From assembly GCA_948470475.1 (NCBI GenBank), contig OX419336.1, positions 5,392,984 through 5,456,983 of the forward strand: a stretch of 64,000 nt of DNA, read 5' to 3'. The stretch is from Galaxea fascicularis. Taxonomy: Eukaryota; Cnidaria; Anthozoa; Scleractinia; Euphylliidae. How positions within the stretch are numbered: position 1 is the first letter of the stretch; every line of letters starts with the position of its first letter. Below are positions 57,048-64,000 of the stretch, piece by piece. Under the pieces are notes generated by a model. The model was not told where the DNA came from, searched no databases, and was given only the letters and a program-made list of their open reading frames with translations. The position numbers were made by a program, and so were the translations under genes.

Positions 57048-58880
57048 GAGTTTGTTTACGTTTCTGTCTTGATTATTGTATGACGTCACAAAATGTAGCA
57101 TTTTCTAACTACTTACATGAAGTAAATTCAAAATTTAATGTAAACCTTCATTATTGATGCGAAAGCATTACGCTTCGTTCTTTCTGGCATCACTAGATAA
57201 AACAACTTCGTAGCTATAGAAATCAAAGAACTTTTAAAGAAGAATGATTTAAATGCCTCAAAGATGAGGTTAGCGGTTCGTAACGAATAACATCGATTCG
57301 CATTCCATCATACGAGGCTCATAAACAATGAGTGCCGACAGGAGCCATAATGGCCCTTGGTGCTGAACCTGCGTAGTGCGGACTACTGAAAAATCTTTAA
57401 AGGGACGAAGAAGATGTTTTCAACTGAGATATAACTAACGGTATCGATGAGTCACATAAACATTTCCAGGCTTAGAAATAATCAATACCAATAACTCAAA
57501 GGCGAGTGGAGTGCAAAAGATTAACGTATGAAATTCGCAATGAGAAAATAGTCTTCCGACAATTTTACCTGGAACATTAATAGAGTTCGAGGGTACTCAT
57601 CAAAATTAATATTGTGATTGCCTTCCTCAATGCGGAAAACAATAAAGCCACAGACTTCGAAGTATTAATGCGACAACTTTTTCCTTGTTGCTAACTTGTT
57701 GTTCAGTAACATTTATGACCACTAATGAACAGTCAGCAAGATATTTTGCTGACGTAACGTTCCTATCACGTACCTCCAGTTAGGAAGTGCCTTGAAATTG
57801 ATGAGAGTGTCACGTCAAGTGTTTCGGTGTTTAAGCAGGCTTCGGTGCGAAACACTGATCCAACGACTCGATCGCTTTACGATGTACTTACGTTGTTTGA
57901 TGCGGTCATTTGGCTTTAAGATTAGTTATATAAAAACTCGAAGGAGCACTAAACAGAATGTTATAAGTGCTGAACCCAATCAGACCTACCTGTACTCGGA
58001 TAACACGTTATCTAACTAAGTAAAGCTAGAAAAAATTATACATTTTGTTTTGACAATGCCTTGAAGCCTAGGAGCAAAGTATCAATGACGCAGTTTTGCT
58101 TGTTTGTTTTTTATTTTTCAATTAGATATAATCATACTAGTTGACTGAATTCGGCTTTACACTTTACCTCACAGGAATGGTAACGCGATCAAAATTCATT
58201 TTTTAATAAAAGTTGAATTAAACTTAAACATTAACATTTCATGTCCTGGTCGGTGACACTTTATGACAAAGTTTGCCTTTGATTTCAGGGTCTTTGATTC
58301 TAGTATGCTACACACTTACCGTATGACGTCATCCAGGTACCCTCCAACCAGCGTGACTAAGATTTTCTTTACCAACATAAAAGCTGAGACAGTGGAAAAA
58401 GGCAACTGATCTAAGAGAAAATTAGGCTCAGAGCAGTTGTAAAATGAGTTCATGTAACAAACGATCGGCAATAAAAAACGCATGCATGAACCGGGTCAAA
58501 GGGTTTTCATAATAGTACCCATGATTGTCGGATTCAATAGTTTAATGAGTTTTTAAGCAATTTTTTATTTAGCTTATTGCTCCTTTATTGATTAGAGACG
58601 GCAAGTTGGTTTGGCCAGCCTCAAGTCTTTGAACAACTTTCTCCTGGAACCAGCTGAGAAAAAGATTCTGAAGATTAAAAAATAAACTGTTCATGGTAAA
58701 CATGAAACTATTATACGTGTTTAAGTGGCCGTTTACGACTGATATAATTAGCGAAGGAATCATAGTGCATTACTAATAGAGACAATTCTTGAGAACCTTA
58801 AAGTGGTGATTGACGTAAATCCAAACAGCAATTGTTTATTGAACAATAGATAAAACATCATAGCTATGACTGTTATCCCA
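57048..58880. other. Non-coding, nothing recognised
   Basis: A/T-rich sequence after the retroelement remnant and before the RVRF gene. Short ORFs show no domain signs. The promoter of the RVRF gene, if it is real, would lie here. Confidence 0.4.
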
Positions 58881-58987
58881 GCGTGTCAACAAACACGCTA
58901 TTCAATTCGATTCTGCACTTTGTGGCTAGTGCAACTGAGGTAACCGGGAAAGGGGAACGTTTTTCAGCAACGAAAGCAAGAAGAATC

Positions 58988-59467
58988 ATGAAAGACAACC
59001 ATCATCGATCCCAAAACATGGATGGTTGTTCTTCGAAAAGACGAAGCAAATATGACAAAGAAATGGACCATGCTTTTACTCTTATTTTTCACAACATCAA
59101 AAGGCTACAAGACGGTCAGTTGTCTAACAACGAAGCCTCTGATCAGCAAGGGGACGGTGCTTCTGGGAAAAAGTCATCAATGACATTACAAATACCTTTA
59201 GACAGACAACTTAGCAGTTCAGATCCTTCTCTAGAACTTGCACAAGAAGACACGAAGAAGCAAACTTGTGCTTCCGACCTTCTGACGCGACCTAAATCGC
59301 GATCTTTCTCCGGTGTGCCGACTGCCAGTCAAGATTCTTCGAAAAGAAGAGTTAGGTTTTCGGAAGACTTCTCAGCAAGAGAGCATCTTCAAAGGCCATC
59401 CTTACCAAGACGGCCAAATTCTGATCTTCTGCCAAAGCCGACAATTATCCTGACAAAAGAAAGCTGA
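58988..59467 (+). CDS. Hypothetical 159-aa basic disordered protein with PP1-docking RVRF motif
   Basis: I do not recognise this protein. The reading frame stays open upstream to 58883 without a Met; the first ATG is at 58988, and a pyrimidine-rich acceptor (TTTTTCAG) ends at about 58968, so a noncoding 5' exon is plausible. The protein is rich in Ser, Lys, Arg and Asp and has no predicted membrane segment. One short helical stretch (KEMDHAFTLIFHNIKRLQDG) precedes low-complexity sequence. Near the C-terminus is KRRVRFSED: RVxF flanked by basic residues before and acidic after, the classic docking site for protein phosphatase 1, with nearby serines. It stops in TGA. Gene status rests on ORF length and the motif. 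Confidence 0.5.
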   Translation: MKDNHHRSQNMDGCSSKRRSKYDKEMDHAFTLIFHNIKRLQDGQLSNNEASDQQGDGASGKKSSMTLQIPLDRQLSSSDPSLELAQEDTKKQTCASDLLTRPKSRSFSGVPTASQDSSKRRVRFSEDFSAREHLQRPSLPRRPNSDLLPKPTIILTKES

Positions 59468-60068
59468 TATTTGCTTTTCATCAGTTTTAATTTGGAAGAA
59501 GACTGATCGGACTGATTTAGTTATTGAGTATGTGCAAAATATTGGTTCAGCGTCACAAACAAGTTTGAACTGAACAAGCTTAAAGATTAACGAAAAGAAA
59601 AGAGAAAACCTTATAGTCCTGTAATTGATAAAGTAATCAATTGCAAATGAAACCGGAGTATTTACTAGTTTTAGTTTATTTCCGTTCGTTGTTGGAAGGA
59701 GACAATGCCGTTTCGTTGTCTACTATTTGCCGCTGTTGTTTCTTTTGTATTGCGTTTGTGTGTGTTCCGCCGCGGAGTTATTAACGCACAGTTGAGGCGT
59801 GTCAGTGCCTCAGGTTAAAAGATTTATTATATACACTTTTAGGTTAAGAATGTCACAAGATCATTAAAGCTAAGTTAGGACTGACTACTTTCGTAGTGCG
59901 CATAAAATTTGTTGCGAAAAATACTGAGAAATGCATTATCTCAGTTAAAAGAATGCAAGCACATCACAAAGATACAACTCAGTTGTTTATATTTACAGTC
60001 ACTCTTACCGAATTCATTAAACACCAACTTGTTAATCGGTGAGCAAATCAAATCCTTGAAACCTAGTA

Positions 60069-60540
60069 ATGCATCTATTTCACCCCCGTATATTCTCCTT
60101 TACATTGTCAGCTGCTAGTAAGATCGGCGAGCTAAACTGCGCTTCCATTCATAAAAGCTTTAGTCACCTGCTTAAAACAAAAGGCAATCACGTCTTTTTA
60201 GCTTCATTTCTTGATAACTATAAGCAGGACATGAAGTGGGCGACGAACTATGATATGGCTAAAAAATTTACTGAAATGTTTAATTTCCTTTTGTGAGGAT
60301 GACGCGGACACATTCGCAAAACACCTCAAGTCCACTGATAACCTCCACCCCTAATTTGCGGAAGAAAATCGAAGAAAAAGGGCAAGATCTCAGTCTTGGA
60401 TTCGTATGTACACAAAGGCACGTCAAGGACGGAGGAACATTTTATCTGGTGATGGTAACCAGTTCACTGAATGAAATTATCGGCTCTTTGAAAAACTGGG
60501 TCCTGGTGAGAGACCAAACTGAAAAATGACTCTAGAGAGG
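60069..60540 (+). pseudogene. Possible decayed coding segment, unrecognised
   Basis: Overlapping short open stretches in different frames look protein-like: LKTKGNHVFLASFLDNYKQD ends in a stop near 60294, then CEDDADTFAKHLKSTDNLHP follows in a second frame, and RKKIEEKGQDLSLGFVCTQR in a third. Frame changes and in-frame stops argue for a broken gene or transposon remnant, but no family was recognised. It lies downstream of the RVRF gene with no sign of being part of it. Confidence 0.25.
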
Positions 60541-61540
60541 AAGAACATGTGTGTTTCGATTGATGATCATGAAAACAGCCGAGCGAAAAAAACAAAAACA
60601 AAAACAAAACACTAACGAAAGACATGCCAGAGAGGAAGAGCTTGCTTTTGATAATTTTATTTGGGTTGATCGCAAAACGGAGTCTGCTTATAATACATTT
60701 AAGGTGGCTGAAAATGATTTCATTATTTTGAAACACCAATTCTCGAACAGCGGCTGGTAATCGAGCCTAATTCTTTGATGGAACAATAATTCCACAATTT
60801 GTCATTTGTTTCCTTGAAAATGGTATCGAAAGTGTCCCCCAATTAGGTGGCTCTGAACTCCCACACTGACAGTTTTGTTTTAAACTTTGCAAAATGACGA
60901 ATCTTGATATGCTAATCGTATTTCAATGATAAAAAACAAAGCTCACCCAACTCGTTTTTTGGTCACACGCACATAAAGGTAAAATTGAAGTTAAAATTAT
61001 AAGAGGCTGTAGTATTGCTACAATAATCTTATATGTAAAAATAATGGTCTAATCATTTAAAGAAATAATTGGGCATTTTATCCATACCAATTTTTAAGGA
61101 AACAAACGAAAAATTGTGGTAGTATCTTTCCATAAAAGAAATGGCGTTTAAAAATAACGAAACCATTTTGTGCTCGTTTTCTCGATTACCCATGCTGCAC
61201 TCGCGGCCGTGATAAAATCCAGAGAGACGAGAAGCTAGGACTTTGTCTTTATCTAACCTAGACTTGTTGTTTTTGAAATTTATCACACGACAGAGCGATT
61301 TCAAAATGGTATCAAAATCAAAACCAAAGTAATAGGCCTAGCCAACCACAGCAAGAAGAAACCAACAACAGCAACAACGACAGTTTATTGTACTCACAAA
61401 ACAATTACAATATGATTTACATAAGCGAAACTTGATAGATTAAATAGAGGGTGTGACGACTTCCCGAGATAACTAAATAGTTCAAAACAATTTGAAATAA
61501 AGTGGTAATAACAGAGGCACAACATAGCCGCTATTTGACA

Positions 61541-61567
61541 CAACAACAACAACAACAACAACAACAA
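61541..61567 (+). repeat. (CAA)n microsatellite
   Basis: About nine CAA units, followed by a duplicated 38-bp phrase (GTCATACAAAACAATTACA) at about 61641-61693. May be the tail of an unidentified retroelement. Confidence 0.85.
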
Positions 61568-61840
61568 CTTTTATTTATAGAATAAATATCCAGCGTAGAA
61601 AGGACTGTTCCGCAATAGCATTGCTAGTCTGGGCGGAACAGTCATACAAAACAATTACAATGAAAATAAAAACAGTCATACAAAACAATTACAGTGAATA
61701 ATAAATCAGATTCACAATCAGCTTCTTTTCGAAAATAATTGAGATACTAAGCGCGTTCCTAAGGTTTTGACCGGTACATTCATACAAACTGCCTCTCTTT
61801 GTTTCTACCTAAAATTATATTATAATAGCAATTTAATAGG

Positions 61841-62006
61841 ATTTTCTATGGGTTTCCCGGCGTAATAACCCACTTGATAAGCTGGGAGAGCACTCGAAAA
61901 GCTTTTATATGACTCGCGATAGCTTACGGCGCGTGTTTTACAAGCTTCTGGTATTTTCCAACATCTTGCGTGGGTTAATAACGCCACTGAGAAACCCATA
62001 GAAAAT
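61841..62006. mobile_element. Foldback element, 61.8 kb
   Basis: ATTTTCTATGGGTTTCCCGG with GTAATAACCCAC at the left, complement GTGGGTTAATAACGCC...ACCCATAGAAAAT at the right. 166 bp, non-coding, 115 bp from the long-arm element that follows. Confidence 0.75.
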
Positions 62007-62121
62007 GTGCTTTGTTGCTTAGAGCAACCGACGTCAAGCGCGGAAATTCGCGAGTTAGCAAGCTGTGATTGGTTTTTGTTTGGAAGAGTGGCGCGAGTTT
62101 TTCAGACCAATCACAGAGCGT

Positions 62122-62742
62122 AATGAATGAGTTGCTAGTAATTCCTTTCTTATGCGCATAGGATTCTGGGATCGTCAGGGGGCAAACATTGCTAGTCGCT
62201 AAAGGAAAATGTATGGCGAAAAGTTGTTTCGACGTCCAAATCAACGATTTTCGAGAGAGATTAACGCTTTTTCGCCGCTGTTTTACAGAAGTAGATTTGT
62301 GCAATGTTGATACGTGGAAAGTGTAAGTTTTTGTTTGAATAACCGTCAAATATATGATAAAATCTACCGATAAACTTCCTTGCTTGCGTAAGGTTTATTG
62401 CGAAATTGACCTCTTTCGTCTGAAATATTGCAAAATTAGGTATAAATCGGGAGGAAATGACAAAATAAAGCCTTTTCAGTTGTATTTATATGTGAACGGG
62501 CTGTTTTCTTATTAGTTATGTCTTCCACAAACAAATTATTGCTTCTGGAAATTTACGTCCTCAAAGTCGTTGTCAGAGGTGATAGAAATTGTTTTTACCG
62601 AACTGTTCATTTTTGGAGGGATGAAATAAGCGGTAAGAAACATGAGGAAATTTATATATATATGAAATAATTCATATTTGTACTGCGGTTGTAGATGCAA
62701 GAAGCCCTGATTTTTTCAGGCTTCTTCTTTCCAGTTGCTTAA

Positions 62743-62773
<31 letters not shown>

Positions 62774-63656
62774 ACTTGCATGAGGAAATTTGTAGGATAA
62801 GCCAGTCTAGTTTGATTGAGAAAAAACCGCTACTCTTCTCTTCGAACTGAAATCTGCGGAGGAACATGTCAAGAACAGCAAGATGACAGGAACTTGGGCA
62901 GAAACTGTGGATATATTTTCATCTGCACTACCACTATGCTTTCTCTTTCTTGACTTTTTCTTATTGCTCTCTGTAGATCTGATCTTTGGAGCAGGTCTTT
63001 GGGGTTTACCCCCACAATTGTACCCTCTCATGCACAAAGTTGGTGTAGGGCATTCAAACGGTTCTATAACCTTGTACAAAATGATTTGAACAGACCTTCG
63101 TACTCGTTGCAAATTGAATTGATCACGATTAATAGCTCTAGCCCACAAAAAACATCTTTATTATTCTTGGGCGACTAGAATCACAGGAAGAATGTTTTGT
63201 TTTTCTGGGTACCTTCGATCGTTGTCACAACCCCAGACAGCACAATGATCACCGCCGGGCATATTTCCAATATTATTTGTATTAATGAGCTTAGAAATAA
63301 GCAAATACAACTGAAAAGGCTTTATTGAGTCATTTCATCCCGATGTATACCTAATTTTGCAATATTTCTAGACCATTACGCGAGGTCAATTTCACAATAA
63401 ACCTTACGCAAGCAAGGAAGTTTATCGGTTACTCAAACAAAAAACTTACACTTTCCACGTATCAACATTGCCCAAAACCATTTATGTTAAAACAGTGGCG
63501 AAAAAGCGTTGATCTCTCTCTAAAATCGTTGATTTGGAGGTCGAAATAACTCATCGCCATACATTTTCTTCTAGCGACTGGCAATGTTTGCCCCCTGGCG
63601 ATCCCAGAATCCTATGCGCATAAGACAGGATCCGATTACTGGCAACTCATTCATTG
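62122..63656. mobile_element. Long-arm inverted-repeat element carrying a broken OTU peptidase fragment
   Basis: Arms of about 360 bp: 62122-62488 and 63304-63656 are imperfect reverse complements (shared AATGAATGAGTTGC, CTTATGCGCATAGGATTCTG, GTGGAAAGTGTAAGTTTTTG, GCGTAAGGTTTATTG, GCCTTTTCAGTTGTATTT). The central 815 bp contains the OTU-like fragment described separately and an unrecognised minus-strand ORF (63148-62807). Layout fits a non-autonomous DNA transposon with long terminal inverted repeats. Superfamily unknown. Confidence 0.7.
62531..62650 (+). pseudogene. OTU-type cysteine peptidase fragment inside the long-arm element
   Basis: IIASGNLRPQ in one frame, then after a 1-base slip VVVRGDRNCFYRTVHFWRDE in the next. 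GD-x-NCFYR is the catalytic-cysteine block of OTU peptidases (Cys codon at 62590-62592); the usual Gly before Asn is Arg here. A GTAAGA donor-like site follows DEISG at 62633. The rest of the domain, including the catalytic His, is absent, so the fragment cannot be an active enzyme. Confidence 0.6.
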
Positions 63657-64000
63657 AAATCCGCTCCAAGTCACGATAGGGGACCGAGAATAAGGCAAAT
63701 CCACAATCAGTTTGAGTGGTTTAGTTTCACGTGAACCTATTTATTTAACGATTTAAGATAAACCAGACTCTTCTGATGTAAAAATAAAATCGTTAAAAGC
63801 CTCTTTAATGGCTTAATGTTTGTTTAACTCTTAAGCCGTATTTGCTTGGCTTGGATGTCTAGATGTTGTTTCACCACCACACACTCAATCGTGATAACCT
63901 GACTGCGTTGTGGATCTCGACGAAACCTATTCTGCGCTCGATCAGTCATGCGCAAAGATCCGTGTCTCGTGCCATCACGTACCAGTTGGACAATCGCACT

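Noticed and set aside
62807..63148. 113-aa minus-strand ORF with a Cys-rich patch and basic run
   Set aside because: Inside the long-arm transposon and unrecognised; may be a remnant of the parent element, too weak to call a gene.
1..64000. CRISPR arrays, operons, ribosome binding sites
   Set aside because: The window is spliced eukaryotic DNA; no regularly spaced direct repeats with unique spacers were seen.

Overview
The window is metazoan nuclear DNA. It holds small phase-compatible exons with GT/AG junctions, long introns, and many foldback transposons and tRNA-derived SINEs. The gene content and repeat style suggest an anthozoan cnidarian, probably a stony coral; this is inferred from overall character, not proven.

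Three genes can be rebuilt exon by exon. (1) On the minus strand, about 30.05 kb down to 2.55 kb, is an attractin (ATRN/ATRNL1 family) receptor: 29 coding exons, 3438 nt, 1145 aa, every junction in phase. It has a signal peptide, EGF, CUB, further EGF modules, a kelch propeller, PSI modules, laminin-type EGF repeats, one membrane span and a cytosolic tail carrying MASRPFA. The C-type lectin domain of vertebrate attractins is absent. (2) On the plus strand, 35.57-39.00 kb, is a three-exon Golgi carbohydrate sulfotransferase of the HNK-1ST/CHST8-14 type (311 aa). (3) On the minus strand, 52.01-40.26 kb, is a 14-exon ceruloplasmin/hephaestin-like multicopper ferroxidase (1122 aa). Its trinuclear copper ligands are intact, but a type 1 copper site survives only in domain 6, and the C-terminus looks like a GPI-anchor signal. 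A fourth, less certain gene at 58.99-59.47 kb encodes a 159-aa basic, disordered protein with a PP1-docking RVRF motif.

The rest is mostly transposon-derived: about 25 foldback/TIR elements, two copies of a tRNA-headed SINE, a second tRNA-like SINE cluster, a truncated LINE 3' end in an attractin intron, a decayed non-LTR element (55.16-57.05 kb) with a restriction-like-endonuclease-type C-terminus, a decayed hAT-like element, and a long-arm inverted-repeat element (62.1-63.7 kb) carrying a broken OTU peptidase fragment. Several insertions lie within 15-50 bp of attractin splice sites, and one foldback is inserted in another with the empty site preserved elsewhere in the window.

The attractin and sulfotransferase genes are divergent; the sulfotransferase and ferroxidase genes are convergent. 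Nothing shows that the three act in one pathway. I found no operon-like or defence-like system. The most interesting items are the domain and ligand changes in the two large genes and the transposon structures.
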